A program made the position numbers and the translations under genes. From Actinomycetota bacterium (GTDB lineage: Bacteria > Actinomycetota > JAICYB01), in assembly GCA_035536535.1 (NCBI GenBank), contig DATLNZ010000025.1:1-50729 (forward strand): a DNA stretch of 50,729 nucleotides, in the 5' to 3' direction. The notes below the pieces were generated by a model. That model was not told the origin of the DNA and made no database searches. It saw only the letters and a list, made by a program, of their open reading frames with translations. Positions 34,185 through 41,935 of the stretch are shown piece after piece; the first letter of the stretch is position 1, and every line of letters begins with the position of its first letter.

Positions 34185-35354
34185 TCAGGCAGGCTCCACG
34201 CACTTCGGGCCCGGCCCCGAGTCCGGCGCGGACGTTCTGGGGTTCGGCGTGACGAAGCCGGACCCCGGGTCACCCGTGGAGGCGTACCTCGCGAGCGCCC
34301 GGTACATTGCCGCGGCGACCGAGTCCTGGACCTCCGGCTGGCCGAGCAGTGTTTCCTCGGGCGGGTTGGAGATGAACATGACCTCGAGGATCACCGCGGG
34401 GACCCCGGAACGGCGCAGGATCGCGTAGTAGTCCTGCCCGCGTGCCGACGTCCTCCACTTGGCCCCCGCGTCGCGCATGGCCTTCCATTGAGCTCGAAGC
34501 GGCGTGAGGGACCTTACGACCTCCTCGTTAGCCAGTCCGGCCAGCCGCTTGGACTCGGGGGACCGCCGCTGATAGTAGGCCTCCGTTCCCGGCTTTTCGG
34601 AGGAAATCTCCGGCGCGGCGTTGCTGTGGACCGACAGCAGGGCATGCGCCCGCAGGGAGTTGGCGATCTCGGTGCGATAGCCCAGCTGCGCGTCGTGATC
34701 GGACTGCCTGGTCATGAACACCCTCGGGACCCCGTGCGACTTGCCCGCGACGACGGCCCCGGTGCGCTTGTCGATGTCCCTGGGAGCCCCCAGAAGCTCG
34801 TCCAGCCGGCGGGCCAGAGCCAGGTTCACATCCTCCTCGGAGGTCCCTGCCCGGCCCACGGCGCCCCTGGCGGATCCACCGTGGCCGGGGTCGATGACGA
34901 TCGTGGCGTCCTGGAGCGAGCGGGGCTTGGCCGTCGTCGCGGGAGCGTGAAGCGTCACCTGTCCCTGCGCGACCCACCCCTTCGCCTGACAGGGCGACAG
35001 AACGGACAGGAACCCGCCGCTTCGCCCGCTCACCGGCAGGAGCACCCCCTGCCTGAGGCGGAACAGGACCTGGGCCGAGGCGTCGGCGGCCGAGCGCACT
35101 TCGGTGGTCCCGTTTGTGACCGCCACTCCCTTGCTCCCCTGCGGCGCCGGGGTCTCCGGAAGGACTTGAGGTGCGGCTGTCACCGGTGGATTCGATGCCG
35201 GGTCGGGTGGTGACAATCCAGCCGGGGAGGGGCTGGCAACCTCCCTCGCGGTCGTCGTTCCTGCTCCTCCGGAGGCCACGGCGGTCCCGGCCAGCAGGGC
35301 GCACGCGGCCGACAGGGCAACCGCCGCCCACTCCCTTCGCAGCATCCGTGTCAT
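34185..35354 (-). CDS. Secreted N-acetylmuramoyl-L-alanine amidase
   Basis: A 389-aa exported protein. A signal peptide (about residues 1-32) and Pro-rich linker are followed by a small SH3-like domain (about 85-145: NGTTEVRSAADASAQVLFRL, ending GWVAQGQVTLH) and an Amidase_3 catalytic domain. Zinc ligands and catalytic residues are visible: His in VIDPGHGGSARG, Glu in TSEEDVNLALARRL, His in ALLSVHSNAAPE and the late Glu in AVILEVMFISN. It cuts the lactyl-peptide bond of peptidoglycan. TAGGCT six bases upstream of the ATG suggests a leaderless transcript. Confidence 0.9.
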   Translation of the reverse strand: MTRMLRREWAAVALSAACALLAGTAVASGGAGTTTAREVASPSPAGLSPPDPASNPPVTAAPQVLPETPAPQGSKGVAVTNGTTEVRSAADASAQVLFRLRQGVLLPVSGRSGGFLSVLSPCQAKGWVAQGQVTLHAPATTAKPRSLQDATIVIDPGHGGSARGAVGRAGTSEEDVNLALARRLDELLGAPRDIDKRTGAVVAGKSHGVPRVFMTRQSDHDAQLGYRTEIANSLRAHALLSVHSNAAPEISSEKPGTEAYYQRRSPESKRLAGLANEEVVRSLTPLRAQWKAMRDAGAKWRTSARGQDYYAILRRSGVPAVILEVMFISNPPEETLLGQPEVQDSVAAAMYRALARYASTGDPGSGFVTPNPRTSAPDSGPGPKCVEPA

Positions 35355-35366
35355 CGATCAAGCCTA
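35355..35366 (-). promoter_or_regulatory. Leaderless-type -10 element of the amidase gene
   Basis: On the minus strand TAGGCT (35366-35361), TGATCG, then ATG at 35354: the TANNNT-N6-start geometry. Confidence 0.5.
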
Positions 35367-35823
35367 TCGGTGCGACCCGGCTCGGAAGGACCCCCGTCGC
35401 AAAAAACTTTTTCGTTCTTTACCTCGCTTCCGACCACCGCTAACGCTGTTGCGAACATTCACAATCCGCGCTGCGTAGGCGAAAATTCGGGGATTGACGC
35501 ATCGCGAAACTCGCTCTACTTTGTCATTGTTCTCGGGCTGCAGACCGGGGACGAGGCCTCAAGGAAAATCGGTTGGGTTCGGGGGCAAAGGGGAAGGGTC
35601 TCCGCGCACCGGCCGATTTTTCCTTTTCCGGGGCGTGTTTCGGTGGAAAACCTGTGCAAACTGTGGATGAAAGCCTGCTGGGAGCGGGCCTCGGCATGCC
35701 CCTACGGGGCAGCTGATGAGGGGCCGGAGTCAACGACCCGGAGGCCACGCGCAATAAATTCATAGATCAGACGCTGCCCAGCGCGCGCAAAAATGCGCTG
35801 AAATTCGAGCCGGTATCAGCGCT
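35367..35823. other. AT-richer 457-bp gap with hairpins and DnaA-box-like repeats
   Basis: I find no convincing gene here. Seen: A- and T-tracts (AAAAAACTTTTTCG at 35401); an imperfect inverted repeat AAGGAAAATCGG (35561-35572) / CCGATTTTTCCTT (35612-35624); three DnaA-box-like 9-mers in a row, GGTGGAAAA (35642-35650), TGTGCAAAC (35653-35661) and TGTGGATGA (35662-35670), each one or two mismatches from TGTGGATAA-type boxes; and a hairpin TGCCCC-TAC-GGGGCA (35697-35711). A structured RNA, a DnaA-controlled site or simple promoter DNA are all possible. Confidence 0.4.
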
Positions 35824-36156
35824 TCAGGATGCTGTGGACTCGCTCCTGTAGGAGGACTCCGGAGCTTGCGCGGGGCATCTCCCCAGAGCACTGAGGACGA
35901 CCTCCAGGTCGGCGGGCCGGACCCCTTCGCACCCGCGCATCAGGTGCAGCGCTGCTTCCAGGGCCTGTCTTGGGCCGGCCTCGCCCGAAAGGACCTGGGC
36001 CGGGTTCAGGAACACGACCCGGGCGAGGCGGCCGGTGGCGTTGTAGCCGAGGATGAGGCTGTCGCCCGCGTCAGCCGTGTGCCAGATCCGTCCAAAGCTG
36101 ACGGTGAGGCTCGCGACGTTGTGGCGCCGCATCCACACGAGGCTCGGTACGCGCAT
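35824..36156 (-). CDS. Small hypothetical protein
   Basis: A 110-aa protein. The central part (VSFGRIWHTADAGDSLILGY, NATGRLARVVFLNPAQVL) has the strand-turn-strand look of DUF2283-type small proteins, then a helical, Ala-rich end (RQALEAALHLMRG, LEVVLSALGR). The resemblance is weak. GGAGGGG six bases before ATG 36156 fixes this start; the longer frame from 36198 would place that binding site inside the gene. A perfect hairpin GTCCGGGC-GACA-GCCCGGAC (36173-36192) sits just upstream of the binding site. It probably follows the receiver-like gene on one transcript. Confidence 0.6.
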   Translation of the reverse strand: MRVPSLVWMRRHNVASLTVSFGRIWHTADAGDSLILGYNATGRLARVVFLNPAQVLSGEAGPRQALEAALHLMRGCEGVRPADLEVVLSALGRCPAQAPESSYRSESTAS

Positions 36157-36172
36157 CCGGCTCCCCTCCACC

Positions 36173-36192
36173 GTCCGGGCGACAGCCCGGAC
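36173..36192 (-). repeat. Perfect 8-bp hairpin in a 5' leader
   Basis: GTCCGGGC and GCCCGGAC flank GACA, 4 bp from the GGAGGGG of the small hypothetical gene and about 100 bp after the receiver-like gene. No T-run follows, so an intercistronic stabiliser or attenuator is as likely as a terminator. Confidence 0.45.
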
Positions 36193-36288
36193 GCCCATGC
36201 AAGGGCATACGACGCACGCACAGAGTGAGCCATCTCACATCCGTGCCGGAAGCGGCCCCCATTGAAGGCCCTCCCGTACCGGCTGCGG

Positions 36289-36600
36289 TCAGGCGCTGGC
36301 TGCGATCCTGAGCACGGGAGCCTGAACCGCCTGGTCCTCCGGCCTCATCTCGCGCACAACGGTGGCCTTGGGCCACGTGCGCTTGATCATCCGAGCGACC
36401 TGGACGGAGCTGGTCCCATCGAAGGTCGCTCCGACGAGGACGGTGGCGGGGGCCGAGTCGAGCTCGGCGCACGCGTTGATGAGCTCCGCGATGTTCCCGG
36501 CTTCGCCGGTGACGGCCCAGCCGCGGTTTTCGAGAGCGGAACGCAAAAAGCCGCGCCGTTCGGCGCTGGCGTCTACCAGAAGGACTGTTGCCTGCTGCAT
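36289..36600 (-). CDS. Stand-alone degenerate response-regulator receiver domain
   Basis: A 103-aa protein with a receiver-like layout: QATVLLVDASAERRGFLRSAL at the N-terminus with an acidic-pocket Asp10, WAVTGEAGNIAELINAC, then a strand PATVLVGATFDG where the phosphate-accepting Asp is expected but Gly56 stands. The later T/S and Lys positions are also not clear. It is therefore likely a pseudo-receiver acting by protein binding rather than phosphorylation. ATG 36600 with GGGGAGG upstream is preferred over the longer frame to 36708. A LexA-like site lies about 100 bp upstream. Confidence 0.65.
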   Translation of the reverse strand: MQQATVLLVDASAERRGFLRSALENRGWAVTGEAGNIAELINACAELDSAPATVLVGATFDGTSSVQVARMIKRTWPKATVVREMRPEDQAVQAPVLRIAASA

Positions 36601-36701
36601 GAGCGCACCTCCCCAGGTGTCTGCGACGTCTGCTGCGTACCTATCGACCGTCAAAACGCGTCCCGTCCCCGCTCCCGTCGGGTCAATTTCGAACGAGTTT
36701 C

Positions 36702-36714
36702 CGAACACCTGTTC
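36702..36714. promoter_or_regulatory. Second LexA-box-like site
   Basis: CGAACACCTGTTC contains a perfect GAAC-N4-GTTC palindrome and matches the mycobacterial-type inner consensus GAACANNTGTTC; the outer 3' base differs from CGAAC-N4-GTTCG. It lies in the 253-bp gap between the receiver-like gene (minus) and the thiolase gene (plus). Which gene it would control is unclear. Confidence 0.5.
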
Positions 36715-36853
36715 CCTCCTGCAGCCCCACGGTGGGAGCGCGGGAGGCGCACCGGGGGGTCCTTTCGCGCGAATATGGGGCGCGGCACCTCCCCCGGGTG
36801 CCCTCTTTTCAGGATTCTGCGGGGACCGCAGACGAACTCAAGGAGGACACTCG

Positions 36854-38014
36854 ATGCCCGAGGCCGTGATCGTTGCTGCCGGACGCACACCCATCGGCAG
36901 GGCCAAAAAGGGATCCCTGGTCGATGTTCGCCCGGACGACATGCTCGCTTACGTCATGCGCACGGTCGTGGAGCGGTCCGGGGCCGACCCCAGGCAGATC
37001 GCGGACACCTACGTAGGTTGCGGCTTTCCGAACGGCGAGCAGGGGATGAACGTGGCCAGGGTCTCCGTCCTGCTGTCGGGGCTCCCCGAGACGGTCCCCG
37101 CGACCACCGTCAACCGCTTCTGTGCCTCGTCTCTGCAGGCGATCCGGATGGGATACCACGCGATCCGCAACGGCGAAGGCGACGTCTTCCTTTGCGGAGG
37201 CGTTGAGTCCATCACGCGCGTGGACAACCTCCCCGGGGGCTTCGAGGCGCTCAACCCCGAGTTTGTCTCGGAGAAGCCGCCCTGGAACGTCTACCTGCCC
37301 ATGGGGATGACCGCCGAGAACGTCGCTGACCGCTACGACGTGTCGCGCGACGACATGGACGAGTTCGCCCAGCGGTCACAGGAACGGGCGGTGGCCGCCC
37401 AGAAGAACGGGTTCTTCGAGCGCGAGATCATCCCGTACCCCAAGCCCGACGGAACCACCGTGGATGTGGACGACGGTCCGCGCCCGGACTCCACCCTGGA
37501 GAGGCTGCGGAGCCTTCAGCCCGTGTTCAAGCCCGACGGTGGAAAGGTCACGGCAGGCAATGCCTGTCCGCTCAATGACGGCGCCGCGGCCGTGGTGTTG
37601 ATGTCCGAGGAGAAGGCGCGCGCCGAGGGGATCAAGCCGCTGGCCCGCATCGTCGCTTCGTCGGTGTCGGCCCTGGACCCCGCGATCATGGGGGTGGGTC
37701 CGATCGAAGCCTGCCGGACGGTACTCCAGCGAGCGGGGATGACCCTGGACGACATCGACATCATGGAGCTCAACGAGGCCTTTGCCGCACAGGTCCTGCC
37801 GGTGTGCCGGGAGCTGGGGATGGACCCGTACTCGGAGCGGTTCAACCCCCACGGCGGCGCGATCGCGCTCGGCCACCCGTACGGCATGACGGGGGCCCGC
37901 ATCATGTGCACGCTCCTAAACGGCCTGCAGAGTCAGGACAAGACCATCGGTCTGGAAACCATGTGCGTCGGCGGGGGACAGGGGATGGCGATGATCGTGG
38001 AGCGTATGTCTTGA
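36854..38014 (+). CDS. Acetyl-CoA C-acyltransferase (thiolase)
   Basis: A 386-aa thiolase of normal length. The acyl-accepting cysteine is Cys90 (VNRFCASSLQAI); the catalytic His and second Cys are in NPHGGAIALGHPYGMTGAR and METMCVGGGQGMA-like CVGGGQGMA. It catalyses thiolytic cleavage of 3-ketoacyl-CoA in beta-oxidation, or condensation of acetyl-CoA; which of these cannot be told. AGGAGG precedes the ATG by eight bases. Its TGA overlaps the TTG of the next gene (TTGA), although the two enzymes belong to different pathways. Confidence 0.93.
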   Translation: MPEAVIVAAGRTPIGRAKKGSLVDVRPDDMLAYVMRTVVERSGADPRQIADTYVGCGFPNGEQGMNVARVSVLLSGLPETVPATTVNRFCASSLQAIRMGYHAIRNGEGDVFLCGGVESITRVDNLPGGFEALNPEFVSEKPPWNVYLPMGMTAENVADRYDVSRDDMDEFAQRSQERAVAAQKNGFFEREIIPYPKPDGTTVDVDDGPRPDSTLERLRSLQPVFKPDGGKVTAGNACPLNDGAAAVVLMSEEKARAEGIKPLARIVASSVSALDPAIMGVGPIEACRTVLQRAGMTLDDIDIMELNEAFAAQVLPVCRELGMDPYSERFNPHGGAIALGHPYGMTGARIMCTLLNGLQSQDKTIGLETMCVGGGQGMAMIVERMS

Positions 38015-39438
38015 CCGCCGCCGGCAACACGGGAGCCGACCCCGCTGCGATGGCCTCAGCGGGAGGCCAAGGCCTCGATGCCGCGGAGTCGCTGCTGGAT
38101 CTCGTCGGCAACACGCCGCTCGTGCGCTTGGACCGTATCGGCTCGGGACTGCCGTGCACGCTTGTGGCGAAGCTTGAGTTCCTGAATCCCGGCGGCAGCG
38201 TGAAGGACCGCCCCGCGATGGCGATGGTGGAGGCCGCGGAGAAGGCGGGGAAACTGCAGCCTGGCGGGACGATCGTGGAGCCCACGTCGGGCAACACGGG
38301 CGTTGGGCTGGCCATAGTCGCGGCCCGCAGGGGCTACAAGTGCATCTTTGTCATGCCCGACAAGATGAGCCAGGAGAAGATCTCGCTGCTCCGGGCCTAC
38401 GGCGCGGAAGTCGTGGTCTGTCCGACGGCCGTCCCGCCCGACCACCCCGACTCGTACTACTCGGTGGCGCGCCGTCTGGCGCAGGCGCCGGGTGCGTTCC
38501 AGCCCGACCAGTACCACAACCCGGTCAACCCCCTGTCACACGAGCAGTCCACCGGTCCCGAGATCTGGCGGCAGACGTCCGGAGCGATCACGCACTTCGT
38601 GGCGGGCATCGGCACCGGCGGGACCATCACCGGCGTGTCCAGGTACCTGAAGGCCCAGAACCCGGCGGTCCAGGTCGTGGGGGCCGACCCGGAGGGGTCG
38701 GTGTACTCCGGCGGCACAGGACGGCCCTACCTCGTCGAGGGTATCGGCGAGGACTTCTGGCCCACCAGCTACGACCCGGCCTCCGTGGACCGGGTGGTCA
38801 TGGTCTCAGACCGCGACTCGTTTCTCACCGCCCGACGGATTACGCGCGAGGAGGGGATCCTGGTCGGCGGCTCTGCCGGCACGGCCGTCTGGGCAGCGCT
38901 GCAGGTCGGCCGCGACCTGGGGCCGGACGACGTCGTGGTGGTCCTGATCCCGGACTCCGGCCGCGGTTACCTTTCTAAGCTGCACAACGACGCTTGGATG
39001 TCCGAGTACGGGTTCCTAAAGGCTACGGGCCCAACGGTGGGAGACGTTTTGGCGCGCAAGGGCACGGATGTCCCGCCGCTCGTCCACGTCCACCCGGACG
39101 AGTCGGTCCGCAACGTCATCGAGGTGATGAGGGAGTACGACGTGTCCCAGGTGCCGGTGCTTTCGGAGGAACCCCCCCTTGCCGTGGCGGAGGTGGTGGG
39201 AGCCGTCCGCGACCGCGACCTGCTTGACCGTGCCTTTCGCGATGCGTCGGTGCTCGATGCCCCCGTGCGGGACGTGATGGGCCCGCCCCTGCCGACCGTC
39301 GGCGGCGGCGAGTCGGTGCTGTCGGTCGTCGAGCGCATGGAGAAGGCGCCGGCGATGCTGGTGGTCGAGGCGGGCCACCCTGTCGGCATCGTGAGCCGTT
39401 CGGACCTTCTGGAGTTCCTAGCGGGACAGCCGTCATGA
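38011..39438 (+). CDS. Cystathionine beta-synthase with C-terminal CBS domains
   Basis: A 475-aa PLP enzyme. The fold-type-II core has the PLP lysine at Lys65 (EFLNPGGSVKDRPAM), SGNTGVGLAIVAARRGY, GTGGTITGVSRYLK and VLIPDSGRGYLSKL. Residues from about 340 form two CBS motifs (VRNVIEVMREYDVSQVPVL; VLSVVERMEKAPAMLVVE ... GIVSRSDLLEFL), the regulatory pair that separates cystathionine beta-synthase from plain cysteine synthase. With the next gene it would form the reverse transsulfuration route from homocysteine to cysteine. TTG 38011 overlaps the thiolase stop and has GGAG eight bases upstream; ATG 38050 is an alternative. Confidence 0.9.
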   Translation: MTAAGNTGADPAAMASAGGQGLDAAESLLDLVGNTPLVRLDRIGSGLPCTLVAKLEFLNPGGSVKDRPAMAMVEAAEKAGKLQPGGTIVEPTSGNTGVGLAIVAARRGYKCIFVMPDKMSQEKISLLRAYGAEVVVCPTAVPPDHPDSYYSVARRLAQAPGAFQPDQYHNPVNPLSHEQSTGPEIWRQTSGAITHFVAGIGTGGTITGVSRYLKAQNPAVQVVGADPEGSVYSGGTGRPYLVEGIGEDFWPTSYDPASVDRVVMVSDRDSFLTARRITREEGILVGGSAGTAVWAALQVGRDLGPDDVVVVLIPDSGRGYLSKLHNDAWMSEYGFLKATGPTVGDVLARKGTDVPPLVHVHPDESVRNVIEVMREYDVSQVPVLSEEPPLAVAEVVGAVRDRDLLDRAFRDASVLDAPVRDVMGPPLPTVGGGESVLSVVERMEKAPAMLVVEAGHPVGIVSRSDLLEFLAGQPS

Positions 39439-40643
39439 GCGCCGGAGGCGGAGTGGGAACAGAGGGCACCGGCGGCGCCCACGGGCCCGGTGACGCGTTC
39501 ACGGGGGCCGGCTTCGAGACGAGGGCGATCCACGTCGGGTCCGACCCGGACCCCACCACCGGCGCCGTGGTCACCCCCGTGTACCTGACGTCCACCTACG
39601 CGCAGGAGGCGGTCGGAAAGCACAAGGGGTACGAGTACTCGCGCACGGGCAACCCGACGCGCACGGCGCTGGAGCGGTGCGTCGCCTCTCTGGAGGGCGC
39701 TGACTATGCGCTCGCGTTCGCCAGCGGCCTTGCTGCGTCGGACGCCGTCCTTCGCCAGCTTTCGCCGGGCGACCACATCGTGATTCCCAACGACGCATAC
39801 GGCGGGACCTTCAGGCTGGTCTCCCGTGTCTTCGAGCCTGCGGGTTTTCCGTACGCGCCGGTGGACCTGACCGACCTGGACGCCCTTGCGGCGGCGTGGC
39901 GCCCGGGCACGAAGCTGCTGTGGGTCGAGTCGCCTACAAACCCACTCCTGTCGGTGGTGGACATCCCCGCCGTGGCCTCCTTCGCGCGGGAGCGGGGCGC
40001 CATGTGCGTGGTGGACAACACGTTCGCCACCCCCTACCTCCAGCGGCCACTGGAGCTGGGGGCGGACGCGGTCGTGCATTCGTCCACCAAGTACCTCGGG
40101 GGGCACTCCGATGTCGTCGGAGGAGTGGTCGCGACGAACCACGAGGACCTCGCGACGCGTCTCGCCTTCACTCAGAACGCCGTCGGTGCCGTCCCCGGCC
40201 CCCTGGACTGCTACCTGGTCCAGCGGGGGATCAAGACTCTGGCCGTGCGCATGGACCGCTCATGCGCCAACGCAAGGGCCGTGGCCGAGATGCTCGAGTC
40301 GCACCCGGCCGTCGAGCGGGTGCTGTACCCGGGCCTGGACTCCCACCCGACCCACGCGGTTGCCGCGAAGCAGATGCGCGACTTCGGGGGCATGGTGTCG
40401 TTCATCGTCGCCGCGGGAGCGCAGGCGGCGGTGGACCTGTGCGGACGCACCCGCGTGTTCACGCTCGCTGAGTCACTGGGAGCCGTGGAGTCGCTGATCG
40501 AGCACCCCGGACGCATGACCCACGCCTCCGCCGAGGGGTCGCCGCTCGAGGTGGACCCGGCCCTCGTCCGGCTTTCAGTTGGAATCGAGTCGCTGGACGA
40601 CCTGCTGGACGACCTGCGTCAGGCCCTGGACCGCGTCTCTTAA
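39435..40643 (+). CDS. Cystathionine gamma-synthase/gamma-lyase
   Basis: A 402-aa Cys/Met-metabolism PLP enzyme. The PLP lysine is Lys219 (VHSSTKYLGGHSD). Other signatures: FETRAIHVG, YEYSRTGNPTR, FASGLAASDAVL, ESPTNPLLSVVDI and SLGAVESLIEHP. Gamma-synthase (methionine direction) and gamma-lyase (cysteine direction) cannot be separated by eye; coupling to cystathionine beta-synthase through ATGA favours a lyase role. The first 22 residues are a Gly-rich extension. Its stop TAA overlaps the stop of the convergent glycosyltransferase (TTAA). Confidence 0.9.
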   Translation: MSAGGGVGTEGTGGAHGPGDAFTGAGFETRAIHVGSDPDPTTGAVVTPVYLTSTYAQEAVGKHKGYEYSRTGNPTRTALERCVASLEGADYALAFASGLAASDAVLRQLSPGDHIVIPNDAYGGTFRLVSRVFEPAGFPYAPVDLTDLDALAAAWRPGTKLLWVESPTNPLLSVVDIPAVASFARERGAMCVVDNTFATPYLQRPLELGADAVVHSSTKYLGGHSDVVGGVVATNHEDLATRLAFTQNAVGAVPGPLDCYLVQRGIKTLAVRMDRSCANARAVAEMLESHPAVERVLYPGLDSHPTHAVAAKQMRDFGGMVSFIVAAGAQAAVDLCGRTRVFTLAESLGAVESLIEHPGRMTHASAEGSPLEVDPALVRLSVGIESLDDLLDDLRQALDRVS

Positions 40644-41935
40644 CGACGCGACGCTGCCGACGGCGGTCGTTGTCCCGCGATTACGTCGAGGTAGACGGCC
40701 TCGGTATTGCGTGCGGTTTCGGTCCAGGTGAATCGGTCGAGGACGCGTTTGCGTCCGGCCGAACGCAGCTTCCGCCGGAGAGCTTCCGAGGCCAGAACCC
40801 GTCCGAGCCCCGACGCGAGCGCGGACGAGTCGCCCGCGGCAACCAGGACTCCCGCGTCGCCGACCACCTCCGGCATGGCCCCGGCGTCAGTCGCCACCAC
40901 CGGCAGCCCGCAGGACATGGCCTCGACCGCCGGCAGGCAGAAGCCTTCGTAAAGCGACGGGACGGCGAGGACCTCGGCTTCCGAATACAGCTCCAGCAGC
41001 CGCCGTGCGGACACGCCGGGCTCGAAGGTCACGGCCTGGTCCAGGCCCAGCCGCCGGACCGACTCGAGCGTCGAGGGCGAGGGACGGCACACCGAGACCA
41101 GCGAGACGTCCGGACGCTCGGCCCGGAGCTTGGCCACAGCGTCCATCAGTACCCCGAGAGCCTTGAGCGGCACGTCCGCGCTGCACACCGACAGGATCCG
41201 CCCGGGCACCCGGGTCCTGGACCGGATCCTTCGGAACCTGTCCGGGTCCACGCCGTTGTGGACGACCTCCAGCCGGGCGGCGTGAAGTCCGAGCTCCCTG
41301 GCGACGTCCCGGCGGCCGGCCTCGGTCGGGACGATCAGTCGCGGGAGCCTGCGGGCGACCTGTTGCTGCATCCGGACGAACCCGAACCACCGGCGCATCC
41401 CGGACTTCGCCTTCGGGTCGTCCATGGACTCAAGGACGATCCTGCGGTCGATGGTGATCGCATGGTGGACCGTGGCCACAACCGGCACCCGCCGTGACAC
41501 CGGCAAAAGCCCGTAGCCGAGGACCTGGTTGTCGTGCACCACGTCGTAGCGGTACCGGCCACCGGCGATCCACCGCAGCGCCCGGAGGCTGAAAGTGAGC
41601 GGCTCCGGGTACACACCGGCACTCATGGCCGACCATTCCAGCAGGTCCGTGGCCCCGGACGGACGCCGGTGCGGGCGGAAGGGGTCGTCCGGGCGGTACA
41701 GCTCGAGGCTCGGCAGCCTGACCAACTGCACGCGGGAGTCCAGGTCCGGGTACGGGGGCCCGCTCAGGACGTCCACCCGGTGGCCGCGGTCGGCGAGGGC
41801 CGCTGACAGCTCCTGGACGTAGACCCCCTGTCCCCCGGTGTGCGGGTGCCCCCGGTAGGTCAACATCGCAACCCGCAGTGGCGCGGTCCCGCCTTCCGGG
41901 GCCGGCACGCGGTCGTGCGCGAGCCCGGGCGCCAT
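40640..41935 (-). CDS. GT4-type glycosyltransferase
   Basis: A protein of about 431 aa with the GT-B fold. The N-terminal sugar-acceptor half has YRGHPHTGGQGVYVQELSAAL; the C-terminal half has the EX7E motif EGFCLPAVEAMSCGLPVVATD. Members move a sugar from a nucleotide donor onto lipids, glycans or small molecules; the acceptor is unknown. A GTG and an ATG are adjacent at the start (GTGATG); the kinase stop TGA lies across them, so translation is coupled to the kinase gene. ATG 41935 is chosen. This link suggests a regulated envelope process. Confidence 0.87.
   Translation of the reverse strand: MAPGLAHDRVPAPEGGTAPLRVAMLTYRGHPHTGGQGVYVQELSAALADRGHRVDVLSGPPYPDLDSRVQLVRLPSLELYRPDDPFRPHRRPSGATDLLEWSAMSAGVYPEPLTFSLRALRWIAGGRYRYDVVHDNQVLGYGLLPVSRRVPVVATVHHAITIDRRIVLESMDDPKAKSGMRRWFGFVRMQQQVARRLPRLIVPTEAGRRDVARELGLHAARLEVVHNGVDPDRFRRIRSRTRVPGRILSVCSADVPLKALGVLMDAVAKLRAERPDVSLVSVCRPSPSTLESVRRLGLDQAVTFEPGVSARRLLELYSEAEVLAVPSLYEGFCLPAVEAMSCGLPVVATDAGAMPEVVGDAGVLVAAGDSSALASGLGRVLASEALRRKLRSAGRKRVLDRFTWTETARNTEAVYLDVIAGQRPPSAASRR

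Noticed and set aside
35708-35760. Hammerhead-like core CTGATGAG in the 35.4-35.8 kb gap
   Set aside because: The stem after CTGATGAG is weak and the required GAAA after stem II is missing, so no hammerhead fold can be drawn.
35400-35823. Chromosome replication origin
   Set aside because: DnaA-like boxes are few and imperfect, and no dnaA, dnaN, parA or rpmH is nearby.
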